From Siphonodentalium dalli (lineage: Eukaryota; Mollusca; Scaphopoda; Gadilida; Siphonodentaliidae), in NCBI GenBank assembly GCA_032622095.1, contig CP136066.1, positions 62,402,609-62,466,608 on the forward strand: a stretch of DNA of 64,000 nucleotides. The letters are read 5' to 3'. How positions within the stretch are numbered: position 1 is the first letter of the stretch; every line of letters starts with the position of its first letter. Shown in pieces: positions 22,031-33,101 of this stretch. The notes under the pieces were generated by a model. The model searched no databases. It worked only from the letters and a program-made list of their open reading frames with translations, and was not told where the DNA came from. The position numbers were made by a program, and so were the translations under genes.

Positions 22031-23479
22031 TTATACTTTCAGAATATATCCAGGCGTTACGGGATCTCTAATAACTTTCGAGGATTCCTCGCTTTTGTTG
22101 GACTTGTCCGTGTCATTGGATGCGGCTGAACGTGAAGAAATTGAGACTGACATTTCTTCAAACCCGGTCCCGATTGCTGCCTCTGCCCCAGTTACCAAAT
22201 AAAGTGAAATGCACCAGTGTGGAATTTGTACCTATTCCACAAAATATAAGTCCTAACTACACACGTTACACCAGGTTCATGGCTGACTCTCTTGATGACC
22301 AGATCACTCTCATCAAGGGTGAAATCTGCGATATTGTCTTTAAACTCGCGTGGGTTTATCTCAAAATATATTGCAGAATTCACAGCTTTTCCATCATCCG
22401 CCATATATTCCTGACGTTTCAAAATTGAAATTTTTGCACCCGGGGGACTTTCGGCGATGTGGAATGCCGCATCTTGTGCAACGTCAAATTTCCCGTGGCA
22501 GTGATAACATCGGTATTTCTGTGGGGGACAAAACAAAGAATCGGATTATTTATGAAGTTAATAAGATGTACATTTATCACAAATACCACGGAATATATTA
22601 ATAGTATAAGTTTTTAACCAAAATCAATTTTGTGGTGCAGCATATATACCCCGGTTAAAATTACTTCGGACATTTTCGTGTGGTTTATTTGACATCTTAA
22701 ACTGACTATATTATTAGGTAAATGCACTCTTATTTGGGCATGTCTACTATACCCAACATAATATAGGCAAGTCTTCGTCAATCACCACCTATGATAGCAT
22801 GAGTGGCACGCATATGTACAATGGTATCATTAGATATCCTTAGATTATGTGGTTAATAGGCCAGCCACAAAAATGTCAGATCTTCCAAGTTATGAACACA
22901 CTATCTTAAAGATAATTGTGATCAAAAACACAATTTATAGTGTCAGGTATTCTAGCGACCAGAAGATGGATTATTTTTAATGAAAACGGCAAGAATCTGA
23001 CACCCATGGCCAATCAGACATTTCAACAATTTCCAGAAAAAGAATTGACTAATGTGTGTTAGAGTCGGAGCCGATCAATTTATACAGATTGGGGTCGGAA
23101 TATATCAAAATTAGGATCGGAGCCGATGTTATACTTTTAAAATTAGTGTTTAAAACAAAAACTCACGACTAATTGAATTCATTTTTGTTTCAATATGCAC
23201 TCGAACAGTAATAACACGTTATGCATAGACTTTATTACCATAGATATTTATACCCATTCAACAATATGACTTGAACCTCGGTGCTATGTTTTTCCCCATC
23301 GATTTTGACTGATCTCGGCGTAATTAAGGCGCATAAATGGCATAGATCTTTGCCAGACGTCATATACATGTACAGGTTCTTCTGGTTACTACAATCGAAT
23401 TTCACTAATTATATGCCAGGCCAATAGGCAATATAGTGCTCATACTTACCATTTTCAGATATTTGTTGTCAATTTTCAT
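22031..23479 (-). CDS. Three-exon gene model, 142 aa, zinc-finger-like N-terminus, unknown function
   Basis: Exons on the minus strand: 23479-23450, 22518-22272 and 22182-22031. Exon 1 encodes MKIDNKYLKM and ends ATG|GTAAGTATG, a near-consensus donor. Exon 2 follows a pyrimidine-rich acceptor (TTTGTCCCCCACAG) in phase 0, and starts KYRCYHCHGKFDVAQDAAFH, a C2H-type half zinc finger (C-x2-C-x12-H) lacking a clear fourth ligand. Its end G|GTGTAA splits a codon in phase 1. Exon 3 after GGGGCAG restores the frame with a Ser/Asp/Lys-rich tail (SVSISSRSAASNDTDK) and TAA. Introns are 931 and 89 bp. All three phases agree, and an upstream in-frame stop supports the ATG. The second donor and acceptor are weaker. 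GTATAA at the end could instead be a donor to further exons. I do not recognise the family; such single-finger domains occur in transposon-derived proteins. Confidence 0.5.
23060..23125. repeat. GATCGGCTCCGAC repeat, inverted relative of 21.23 and 21.66 kb
   Basis: gtcggagccgatca and gatcggagccgatg here mirror gatcggctccgacc at 21284-21297; a third related stretch (actccgacccttac) lies near 21718. They flank exons 2-3 of the gene model in opposite orientation. Confidence 0.55.
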
Positions 23480-23485
23480 AGAAAA

Positions 23486-23499
23486 GCCGCCATTTTGGC
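23486..23499 (-). promoter_or_regulatory. YY1-like element / upstream ATG
   Basis: GCCAAAATGGCGGC on the minus strand matches the YY1 core AAnATGGCGGC, located 7 bases before the exon-1 start codon. It also creates a five-codon upstream ORF (MAAFL) whose TGA overlaps the main ATG, an arrangement that could moderate translation. Confidence 0.45.
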
Positions 23500-23559
23500 A
23501 TTAAAATCTTGTTTGAGTCGGAATCGAAGTGGGGTACAATATTCTAAACGAGAAATGCC

Positions 23560-24000
23560 TTCACATACACTACAAAGCGGCGGCACCCATAATAGTCCTC
23601 GGGGCAACAACAAGAGCGTCAGGGCGTATGTTTATACACAAAGTAAGCGAGGACCGTCTGGGAGTATCCACTTACACAGAGTAAGCGAGGAGTATCTGGA
23701 AGTATGCACTTACACAGAGTAAGCGAGAAACATTTTAAAAGCACATGACATTCATTTGACTGAGAGGATCATATTCTGAGATGTCAGGAACTAGATTAAA
23801 ATTCAGACTGATATCACATGACCGGAACAGTTTATCAACAAAATATTGAACACATTCTGATTTTGATAGTTGTTGATAAAATGACTTTAACTGTAACAGT
23901 AATGTTTACATAACATTTGTCCATGTTCCTCTCAGTGGTGATTGATTAAAATAATATTTTTGAGTTTTCACATTTACTCACGGTGAGTGCCTTATGTCTC
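23560..24000. repeat. Dispersed repeat R2 (copy 1)
   Basis: Shares 'ataatagtcct..gg.caa', 'cttacacagagtaagcga', 'acgacattcatttgactg.gagga' and 'tttcaggaacta.atta' with 24300-24620 and 29250-29960. Internal phrases 'cttacacagagtaagcgag' are duplicated (about 23669-23728). Function unknown; probably an old transposon. Confidence 0.6.
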
Positions 24001-24041
24001 TTTAATTTCTGTAACGGAAATCGTCGTCGTCTGTACAGTAA

Positions 24042-24284
24042 CCCTTTCATGACGGGAGCTGCGCTGGTGGAGCATTCAAGATCCTGTGCCAGTGCATTCT
24101 CAAATATATATTCCACAGGGAGCCTCGCATATATAAGATAATGCACTGGCTTACAAGGTCAAGGGAAATATTGTTAGACCAAAGTATTATCTTTTATATT
24201 CCAGGCTCCCTACTGGCATATATAAGAGAATGCATTGACACAGGGTTTTTAACAACATTTCAGGAAACTCCAGCTTTGAAAGGG
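24042..24284. mobile_element. TTAA-type MITE, CATGACGGGAGC-end family
   Basis: Left CCCTTTCATGACGGGAGCTG preceded by GTAA (mutated TTAA); right AGCTTTGAAAGGG followed by TTAA at 24285-24288. Contains 'gctggtggagcattcaagatcctgt', decayed hairpin cassettes, and the linker 'ggcttacaaggtcaaggg'. Confidence 0.75.
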
Positions 24285-24299
24285 TTAACGAGCTATCGA

Positions 24300-24680
24300 G
24301 ACACACTATAAAACGACAGCAGTCATTCAACTCCTCGGAGCAATCTGAAAGCCACCAGCTAGGAAATGTGCATTAACACACATCTACAAAGTGAACACAG
24401 CCATAACATTCGACTATATAGGTAATCTCAAGAACGCGAGGAAATGCACTCTTATATATAAAGTGTGCGAGGTATTGAACCCTCTAAATTCACACGACAT
24501 TCATTTGACTGCGAGGAAATTTGTCTGAGATTTCAGGAACTATAGATTAAACTCCAGACTGGAACGAATTAAATGCAGGATGTCAACGAAGCGGGATATT
24601 AACTTAACTACCTTTACTTTGCGTGTCTGTTCCACGTTTGTGCTGTTTTACATTTTATGTAATTTGATACACGGAAAATG
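24300..24680. repeat. Dispersed repeat R2 (copy 2)
   Basis: Same family as 23.56 kb; here the part 'gacattcatttgactgcgaggaaatttg' to 'cgtgtctgttccacgtt' aligns with 29787-29925. Confidence 0.6.
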
Positions 24681-27533
24681 AGTTAAGATGCGTGTAAACA
24701 ATGCTTGTGGAATTTGCGCAAAGGCAGAGATGTGCGAACATATTTTTTAAAACGTTCTTCGAAGTTCAAAACATTTCCGAAAAACAGTCCGGAACAGCTG
24801 GGTTCTATTGATACACAATTTTACTGAGAAATATGTATGTGCAAAGCATGGATTTTAAAATGCCTTATTAATTGACTGGAAAAACAAGCTTTCTCATTGT
24901 CAACACAATATACATTTTTATGATGTGCATTTCGGAAAACGTGAAGAAATGAATAGTTGTCATGGGCGCGAGGCGCCCTGGATGACCGAAAAGATCGAGT
25001 GATCTTCTCCTTCACCCCAAGGGATACGTGCCATTTGCCCCAGTGATCCTATATGTTCCATATTAGGGCACATGGACATATTGTTATTCAAAAACTAGCC
25101 AATGATCGCGTGTCGTTTAGTTGTGTCGGCATTTATAATTGTCTTTGGTGGTTTTTTCTCCGCTGAAGTGCAATGCCATACACAAATTATTCTAGTTAAA
25201 CTAGTAATTTAACCCAATTGTTACATATATTTACGTCATCAGCAACCAATCGCCTTCACGCCCGTAATATGAGCGATGTATATATTTTTCTATAAATGAT
25301 CATATTGCAAAGCGTACGGGGTTTCAAATTTGCGACAAGACGGCACCAAACTCATAATTTAATCCGCGCCCAACGCCTCGAATCCGAAACTAATTATTCT
25401 GCCAAACGGTAGTGTGCCTTAAAAATAAGTTGTTTCGGTTCACCATGCACGCCAATTAAAATCAAACCCTTACCTTTTGGAGTGAGCCCCCTCAGATTCT
25501 TTGCTGAGATCCCTGCTAATTTAGATTCTTTGCTGAGATCCCTGCCAATTTCCATGTCACCCCAGAATCCAATTTGGACCTTAAAAACAGAAACAGTGCT
25601 CTTTTGACATTAACTCAGAAAATAAAATGTTTCCTCAACATGCTATGTTTCATTACTGACTGTGATGTGCAATATAAGCGTAACTATCTAGCTGGGCGTC
25701 TGTGGCGTCTACTGACAGAATCCAGCCAGGTTTTAATTCACGGACACTCTAACCGTACATCAAATTGTCAGGCCAACTGCACATCGGCAGCTAAATAATG
25801 ATTTGTCAACCAATGAATTTATGTCTCGAGATTGTTTTCCCCTTGGCTTCCAAGATATACCGAAATCGCCTATCTATCTACCCGACCATGTGCAGAGAAA
25901 CCATTGCTGCATTCGCCAGCTTGAAGTGGTCCAGGGCGTTGAGTAGTATGAATACCGAGGTGATAAATCATATCTATAGTTCAGGACGATCCATCAGACC
26001 CAGATGTGCACCACAAGGGAGGAAATCCGCGACGCCAACCTTTCTGTATTCTCAAAGGTTTTGACAATGGGACCACTAAGGCGGGAAATTATATTTCCCA
26101 TCTCGGCGCTAGTCTCAGCTCTACCACATACTAAAGGGAGAAACCAAATTTCCCACCTGGCCCTAGTATTATTAGCTTCAGATCCCACCATCAAAACATA
26201 TGGCCGAGGCATTACGGCATGATTATTCACTTTCACATCTTCACCAAACAACCATGTTGGCGACACATACAGTACACATCCAAAATATCTGCCATGCCCG
26301 CCACTGATGGTCGACCCCAACAAGAGCTCCATCTGAGATGCTAACCAGAATCAGGGATGCCAACATGCCCAAAAAGGCTTCTATAATTATTATCGCCTGT
26401 CTAAATTAAGTGGGAAGCCCTCAGTGTGTTAACCATGTGGTGTCACGGTGAGGGCGCACTACTTCATTTCCTCTGGCTCACACACTTTCTTGGGATCAAA
26501 TTGTCGTCCAACCACCAGGGCAGTTGTGGGCAGCCAACCACCTCGATATCTCAAAATCTGCTAACGTAATCCCATAAAAAGGAACACCGAGCATGCAATG
26601 TTGGATCTCACACAGGATATACCAACCACAGCTAGCCCATCGCCTGATCATTCTTTGAGAGCATTCTGGTCTTCCCGTGTTCTTCTCTGGTTGTGGAGTT
26701 TATCCAATGAGTTAGATGCGAACTAAGCATGATCAATCTCAGTGAATCCTTTGTATGTTTCAAGGTACGCCACACTTGGTCACCAAATACCTGTGATTCC
26801 CAATATATCGCAAGAGATAGTAAGGGCTATCAATGTATTTGGCTGACCTTGTGTTCTCTGAGGGATACATCTTCTCATTCCAGTGCACACACTATTTGGT
26901 CGCCAATTGCTAGGTCTATCCAACATGTCGCCAACCTCTGCCTGCGACCTCTCAATAAATTGAGTCCTCCACTGGGCGACAATAAGAGATTCCATTGAAT
27001 TGACGGACCATGAATCATGTGACAAATTTGGAAAAAGGGAGGTGTCCGTAGACGATATAAACATTCAACCATTCCGAGTGATGCCAAAATGAGAAATGGA
27101 TGCTCACTGATTCTCGTGAATCTTCGATCTGCATAACCCAAATGAAAACGCCATGGAAGCACACATTTGTCACCATATACCATGGATTCCCAATATATCG
27201 TTAGCCTACCTCTGAACTTTCTTCAAAAGACACCTCCGATCACTCTCAGTCGTCTGCTGGGCGATAGCAAGGGCTACCAATGCATTTGGCTGACCGTATG
27301 CTCCATGACCAGAGGGATGCCTCTTCTTTTCAGCTCTTGATCTTGAAAGGTGAGAAGTAAGAAGACTTCTGATAAATTGTTTTTTTTTTAATGGTAATTT
27401 AGGTAGGGCCAGGGATGATTTGAAAGTGGCGGAACCCCTTTCCTATAACCCACTTGAATGTGAAATTTGGAGTTATGAATAATGAAATGCATAACAATGA
27501 ATGAAAAAAGATGATCTAGACATGTTTTTTTTA
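24681..27533. other. No supported gene; degenerate tandem-like segment at 26.7-27.3 kb
   Basis: agattctttgctgagatccc is directly repeated near 25494 and 25524. From 26777 to 27335 the phrases 'gtcaccaaatacc.tg.gattcccaatatatcg' and 'aagggctaccaatg.atttggctgacc' occur twice, about 390 bases apart, suggesting an old tandem repeat. No coding homology seen. Confidence 0.45.
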
Positions 27534-27790
27534 TTATTTATGTTTCTTTCTGTTGAGTGCTTCTTCTTCTTCTTCTTCTTCTTCTTCTTCTTCTTCTTCT
27601 TCTTCTTCTTCTTCTTCTTCTTCTTCTTCTTCTTCTGTTGTTGTTGTTGTTGTTGTTGATGATGTTGGTGGTGGTAAGATGATTCCATGAAGCCTCAATA
27701 GTCTGTCGTCTTCTTCAAACTGCTTTTGAGATGCCAAAATAGCAGCGTCTGCACTTGAACTGATTCTTTCAATTTCTGCTTGGATGTCTG
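27534..27790 (-). CDS. Possible terminal exon ending in a poly-glutamate tract
   Basis: After an acceptor-like TTTTTTGAATTTGTCAG at about 27790, the frame reads DIQAEIERISSSADAAILAS then a helical acidic stretch, LPPPTSS, a threonine run, about 25 glutamates encoded by the CTT microsatellite, and a basic end ALNRKKHK with TAA at 27534-27536, next to an AATAAA. The segment before the runs is strongly protein-like and amphipathic. The same TCAGAC could alternatively be an initiator lying 30 bases from a TATAAAAG box (27812-27819), in which case the first ATG would open a 71-codon frame with Q and K runs. No upstream exon was identified; family unknown. Confidence 0.28.
27560..27659. repeat. CTT/TGT compound microsatellite
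   Basis: About 25 CTT triplets followed by about 8 TGT triplets; translates as poly-Glu, poly-Lys or poly-Ser depending on frame and strand. Confidence 0.97.
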
Positions 27791-27811
27791 ACAAATTCAA
27801 AAAACATCTCT

Positions 27812-27837
27812 CTTTTATACTCGACATTGACCAATCA
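27812..27837 (-). promoter_or_regulatory. TATA-box-like and CCAAT-like motifs
   Basis: On the minus strand TGATTGG (an inverted CCAAT box) is followed after about 11 bases by TATAAAAG, and 30 bases on from the TATA by TCAGAC. The spacing suits a core promoter, but the same region can be read as an intron end. Confidence 0.35.
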
Positions 27838-28051
27838 GAATGCAAGACACCGAAATGTATTGATTTTCTATATTTAGACAGACAGCGCATCGCTGCCAAT
27901 ATAGGAGACAATATTGCGCCGACTTCTCCACTGTGTGCATGGTATCGCGTGTCTATGAGAATTTCGTCTGCTATCGGTTCCTAAATAAGATAAATTCCAT
28001 ACCCGTGACAATATGAATATGTCAAACATCAACGCATATATTATATAGAGA

Positions 28052-28203
28052 GTAATCAATTGGTTTCGATGATTACGTGACATAATTCACGAGGGGATCC
28101 GGGCCTGGTAAAACCCGAGTGAGCGGAGCGAACGAGGGTTTTACCAATAGGACCGGCTACGCGAGTGAATTATGTCACGTAATCATCGAAACCAATTGAT
28201 TAT
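28052..28203. repeat. Foldback element, 152 bp
   Basis: Left gtaatcaattggtttcgatg and right catcgaaaccaattgattat are near-perfect inverted copies, and the inversion continues through gattacgtgacataattcac. The tip has GGTAAAACCC/GGGTTTTACC around 'gagtgagcggagcgaacgag'. A relative lies at 53752-53904. The sequence to about 28.99 kb (ending 'gtgtgcggtaataaacgatatta') may belong to the same element, because 'tgtttattacacactt' at 28206 is its inverted partner. Confidence 0.85.
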
Positions 28204-29249
28204 TCTGTTTATTACACACTTTCAACCACTAAAAGTTACTAATTCTAAAGAGAAGATGTGACAAAATAAGCCCAGATCAGTTGATTCTCCCATTTTGAAC
28301 CCCAACGTACAGTTGCGCGTGCAGTTACGCGGATGGACACATAATTTAAATAATTGTGACGTAACGATAGCGATTGACCTCATAATCTGATGCGATTCAT
28401 TTTTTTAAGTTTCGGAAATTTTCTGTAAAAATTGTGTTTATTTTGACCGAATAAGCATGGCACTTGGAACGGGATATTGTGAAGATTCTGATGGTGTGTG
28501 TAAATAATGTTGGTTCATACAGGAAATGTTTGGAAATCGTGTTAAAAGTAGAAAGATAAGTTTCGAAGTGACGATATTTTAATCATCGACGTAAACAAAC
28601 TCTCGAAGAGCAACGCGTGGAAATTCAGCTCGGAACTGGATAAATTTATTGTTCACATGGAATTGTTCATAGTTCATTTGACTGGAATATATATGACATC
28701 GTCCGAATCATCGGAGTTGATAATAGGTAAGATTCTTCTTCATTTTACCAGTTTATTAAACTGCTTCTGCATCATCGTTAGCAGTTCGTTTCTGTTCAAC
28801 TTCAACCATGTTTGAGCCGCAGAAAGTGAAAATAGTTCCGGCTTAGAGCGGAACTGTCCAAAATCGCGTGCTCTCACCGGTGACGTAATTCACAGGTGTG
28901 ACATTATCACTTTTAACTCACCAAGAAATCCGTATAAATCACGTCTAAGTGTGCGGTAATAAACGATATTACTAAGAGTATGACCATCAGTAGTGCACGA
29001 CAGCAACTGGAAATAGCAGGGATGTTCTGTCCGTACACACAGATATCTCAGCGATGCATGAACTGAAATTTGATATGTAAATTCGCTACCTGTCTTTCAA
29101 AAGATGGTCCAGCACCCGTGGTTCAAACTTGTGTTGGCAAAACACCACAACATGTCAAACTTGTGATGGGCGCAATTACAGGCAGCCCCAGTGAGTGCAT
29201 TCCAGCTGCCACTGTTAAATTAGGAGAGCATATATATAAATTTCAAACA
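28204..29249. other. Unassigned; short open segment with a consensus donor
   Basis: From about 28550 a plus-strand frame without early ATG reads SDDILIIDVNKLSKSNAWKF and onward to TSSESSELII, ending at ATAATAG|GTAAGATT near 28727, a good donor. No homology recognised; the upstream acceptor is poor. It could be an exon or chance. Confidence 0.2.
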
Positions 29250-29960
29250 TATAAATATCAACTTCTTCAAAGCGACGGCTGCCATAATAGTCCTTTAGGC
29301 AATCTGAAAGACACCAAGAAGTGTGCGCTTACACAGAATGATTGAAAGATTGTAAAATCACACTGTGTACTTACAAATAGTAAGCGATAAACATTTAAAC
29401 CATTTACCCAACAAACCGGCCAAAAACGGCCAAATAAAGCTGCAACAGCCTAAATTATCTTGGGTCTCTCTCAATAAAACCATAAAAATATGGATATCAT
29501 TGGAACCGGCTCATTGACCACATTGTGATGGTTACAGTTATGCCCTGTGCCAATGCATTCTCTTATATATGCGAGTCGACCATAGGTCGCCTCGCATATA
29601 TAAGAGAATGCATTGGCCTAAAAAAACACTTTTTACCATTTTTGGTTACATTCTTTAACAATTTTATAATTTTTAATGTGTTAAGCCAATGCATTCTCTT
29701 ATATATGCGAGGCGACCTATGGTCGACTCGCATATATAAGAGAATGCATTGGCACAGGGCCGTTCTAAACATTTTAAAAGTACACGACATTCATCTGACT
29801 GCGAGGAAATTTGTCTGAGATTTCAGGAACTAAATTACAATCAGACTGAAACGAATTAAATGCAGGAATATCAACTATCCGGGACATTAACAAAACTGCC
29901 TTTACCGTGCGTGTCCATGTCACGTTACTCACGTTTTTTTGCTGTTTCACATCTATTGCT
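29250..29960. repeat. Dispersed repeat R2 (copy 3), split by a MITE
   Basis: The R2 sequence runs to 'gataaacatttaaa' (about 29396) and resumes at 'aaacattttaaaag' (29767), with the hairpin MITE between. The uninterrupted junction is seen at 23729-23742 (aaacattttaaaag). Confidence 0.7.
29398..29766. mobile_element. TTAA-type hairpin MITE, ACCCAACA-end family (copy 1, ends decayed)
   Basis: Starts ccatttacccaacaaaccgg and ends gggccgttct, lacking the usual final GTTGGGTAAAGGG. Hairpin cassettes at 29549-29617 and 29685-29753 in inverted orientation. Inserted in R2, where it appears flanked by aaacatt(t)taaa on both sides. Confidence 0.8.
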
Positions 29961-30055
29961 ATAACTGAAATCAGACGACTGAATTAAAAGATTCCGCCAT
30001 GAAAGTGCGCGCTCGTCGTGGTACATGGGCGGCGACGAAATCGGGTTGGTTTTTA

Positions 30056-30150
30056 TAAATAATACTCCCATATGGAGCCCCACACGGACCCAAGCAGACG
30101 ACAGCCGTCAGTGAATTGTTCTCTCAGTCTGGGGTTCCATAAAGGGTTAA
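30056..30150. mobile_element. MITE end fragment with AAAGGGTTAA
   Basis: The stretch ggagccccacacggacccaag then gcagacgaca and finally ggttccataaagggttaa matches internal and terminal parts of other TTAA and TA families (gagccccagacaaacatgag, gcagacgac). Only one terminus is visible. Confidence 0.5.
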
Positions 30151-30238
30151 ATTTGCTCTTAGTCGACGCACATATGAATATTCCATTCAAATATACAAAT
30201 GGTCGAACATTGCGACCATGCTAATGTACAAACCGTAG

Positions 30239-30679
30239 TCTATTATATATTTTGGAACTTCTGTATGTGTGTTATAGACTCGAAAACGGCTCAACCGATC
30301 CGACTCAAACTACTTTGATCCAGGGAACAATGTGGGCGGGTCCAATTTCACGTGCGACCGTGTCCTTGACTTTGACCTGACTCATATACGCTCATATAGG
30401 CATGTTTCTAGCCTCGCCCGATCATATAGACATGTTTCTGGAACTCCGCGGATCCGACTCAAATTTGGTATGTATGCCTACTTTGATCCCGGGAACAATA
30501 CGGTGGGTCCAATTTCATATACAACCGTCTCCTTGAGAGCTTGACCTCACTCATATATGCGCATATAGGCATGTTTCTGGACCGATCGGACAACAGTTTG
30601 TCCAGACGATTCTGCTCAGAGGGAGGCGATCACAAAGAAATCCCTAAATAGCCTGAACGAAGTCGGGCACATCAGCTAG
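30239..30679 (+). mobile_element. Helitron-like element (second copy)
   Basis: Starts TCTATTATATATTTTGGAAC and ends CACATCAGCTAG followed by T. The 3' hairpin is a 6-bp stem GCCTGA/TCGGGC around acgaag (30651-30668). The middle holds about three degenerate repeats of 'ctcatatangcncatataggcatgtttct' and 'ccgatccgactcaaa'. The base before the TC is G, not the usual A, so the true start may be shifted. Confidence 0.68.
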
Positions 30680-31917
30680 TATATGATATTTTTGTTGAGA
30701 CATTTAAGAGAAAACATGAGAATATGGTGGTCCATCGAGGATAGTTGATTGTACTGATGAGCCATTCTGAAATTCAGTTGAGGCAAAATTCCACACACGT
30801 GGGCAGTGTACACGCTGGAACAAAAAATGTGATATTTTGGCCAAATACAAAAAAAATTACCAAATTAAATCCACATGTTCTTGTCTGACAATCAATGAAT
30901 ATTTTGTTTTATTTAACATCAAACATTCTATATAATTATGTCCATACCTTCACACAACGTGTCTAGACTTCTTTAATCCCACCATTGTTACTTGACAATA
31001 TACCACTACCCTCATCTACATTCAGCCTTATGACAGACAAAGGATTCATTAGTGTTAAACCGCATTACTATTTTATTACATTGTTTGACGAGTGCCTTAA
31101 ATTTGTTACCCATTAAGCTGTATCACATAATCAATTAGCATATGATCATACAATAAATTTGATTCTCATGTCGCTTCCGATTTTGGGGTAAAAACAACTT
31201 AATGTACTAAATGAAATTTTGTTTGGCCGTTTTAACTATGTGAACCCTAACGTTGCGTGTTAGTATACATTAATATACCACTGACTCCATTATTCATATA
31301 ATATTATACGATGCTGCAAATGTCACACGGCGATCGACACGACAATTGTACGAGGAAGGAAATTATATGTTCAAAGTGTGGGGTTTCTCAAACCTAGACA
31401 AGAGTCAAGGTTCAGATGATGTTTCAGGTCGTCGTGTCCAATTTGAACTATGAATTTATAATCCAAAAGCAATATAAATAGTGTACATAAAATGGGTGCT
31501 TCTCTCAGCGAGGGTTGTCACCTTGGCCACCCACATGTCATTTGTCTACGACCGCTCCTATAACATGAGCAGTATACCGTGACCCACGCGACAATTACTA
31601 CTTATTATAAAACCGCTTACATGCTACTTACGTCTTCCGGTCTCTGAGGTCGAGTTGACTACATGATCGATAATTTTTTAGATGAAATAATGCCAGTACT
31701 ATTATACAGCTTCATGCATGGGTCGTTATCCTATGGTTTTGAGTACTAGCGTCGGTAGGTATAAATTAGTACTCGGGCACCCAAGTGGGTGACACATTTG
31801 TTTCATCACAGTACATACACAGAACTATACAAGTGTGTCCCTGGTCGCTAGTTTATGGCACGAGATGCCAAATGCCATCCGTATTATCCGATCGCAACAG
31901 TGACATAAACTATCCAG
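30680..31917. other. No gene or bounded element recognised
   Basis: AT-rich sequence with no repeats shared elsewhere in the window that I can see. Confidence 0.4.
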
Positions 31918-32220
31918 TTTGTTCTCCCAAAAATAAGTTATGGACTTATAATATGATTTGTCTTAGGTCCATAATCGGCTGAGAATCGCGTCATTTTGAG
32001 TTCATCACGAACTGAAAAGTGTTTTGGTGTCATTATCGACTCATAATGACTTATTATCAGTTCATTATGTGCGGAAAATAACACGAATTAACCAATTCAC
32101 GACCGGATCTACGCTTTTTAAAATTTGTTCTCACTGTGACCCGCGCCATAAAACGGAATAATGGATATAAATCCACTAAGGGCTTATTTCACACTCGATC
32201 GATATATTCTATTTCATCAT
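31918..32220 (+). repeat. Inverted repeat pair, left copy (partner 38.53-38.84 kb)
   Basis: Begins ttctcccaaaaataagtta; includes cattttgagt, cgactcataatga, atgtgcgg and cactgtgacccgcgccata. The reverse complement of 38530-38834 shows the same phrases in the same order with moderate divergence. Confidence 0.65.
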
Positions 32221-32434
32221 ATTTGATGTTTTCCGATGAATTATTCCATACTATATTTCCTGCCATGTGTAATGCTGATTAAAGTTCCGGTGCCGTTGTC
32301 AAGGGGACGTCGTCTGACGTCGGCCTCGTTCCATCCCACAAGGAACGGCTCGAAAACGATGACACGGGGTGTGACAGAACAACGGGGTATGTTTTCAGTA
32401 ACAGGTGTGTAATAAATAACACGTTGAACTAAAG

Positions 32435-33101
32435 CCACATGTCGGTTTGGGTTCCAAAATACACCTAATAATATTCGCTTTTGAAATTTCCTCCGTATCG
32501 AAATAGGTCGATCAATACTTTAACTACATGTCTACGGGCATTATATTAAAACGCAAAGATTTATTTAAATCTGGAATTCACTAAAACAGAAATGAATGAA
32601 CTTTACAAAGCAAGAGTTGAACTGAAGGAAAAACGAACATAGGAACACTGACTAAGGACAATCAACTGATTTGAATGTTCATATGTCAAGGACCACATTG
32701 TGACGTGTTTATTATTACCAAAGTTAAGAAGGGACTGAATCATTCTCGTGAATAAATGATGATAATGATATTTATATGTCCCATAACGGCGCATTTAACA
32801 TTGATGCAACTTTGAACACGGTGTTTGTGTGCCAATCAAAAAACATCCATGTGTACGGCATTGAACAGAAAAGGGTGTTTCGTGTTAGTCTATTCCTGAT
32901 ATATGGTAGAAATAAAAAGCGTTTGTTTCACTTCTGCGAGAAAAATTGAAAGCCGCTGCAAAATGCCTGTGATCATGGCATGTATAGTATTTTTCAGAGC
33001 ATATGAAGCCGGTATATTAATATTCCGTGTATATATTTGTCAACCCATGCTATATACTCTCTTCCAAATTACGGAGACAAAATTTGGAAGCTCAAATCAA
33101 T
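32435..33101 (+). repeat. Dispersed repeat R1 (copy 1)
   Basis: Shares with 54505-54935 the ordered phrases 'ttcgcttttgaa', 'tatcgaa.taggtcgat', 'gaacagaaaag', 'tattcctgatat.tggtag', 'agagcatatgaagccggtata' and 'ccaaattacg'. Fragments recur at 8.4-8.6, 43.98 and 44.46-44.53 kb. It leads directly into the 22-bp array, whose unit start 'catgtcggttt' is also in the repeat (32438). Confidence 0.65.
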
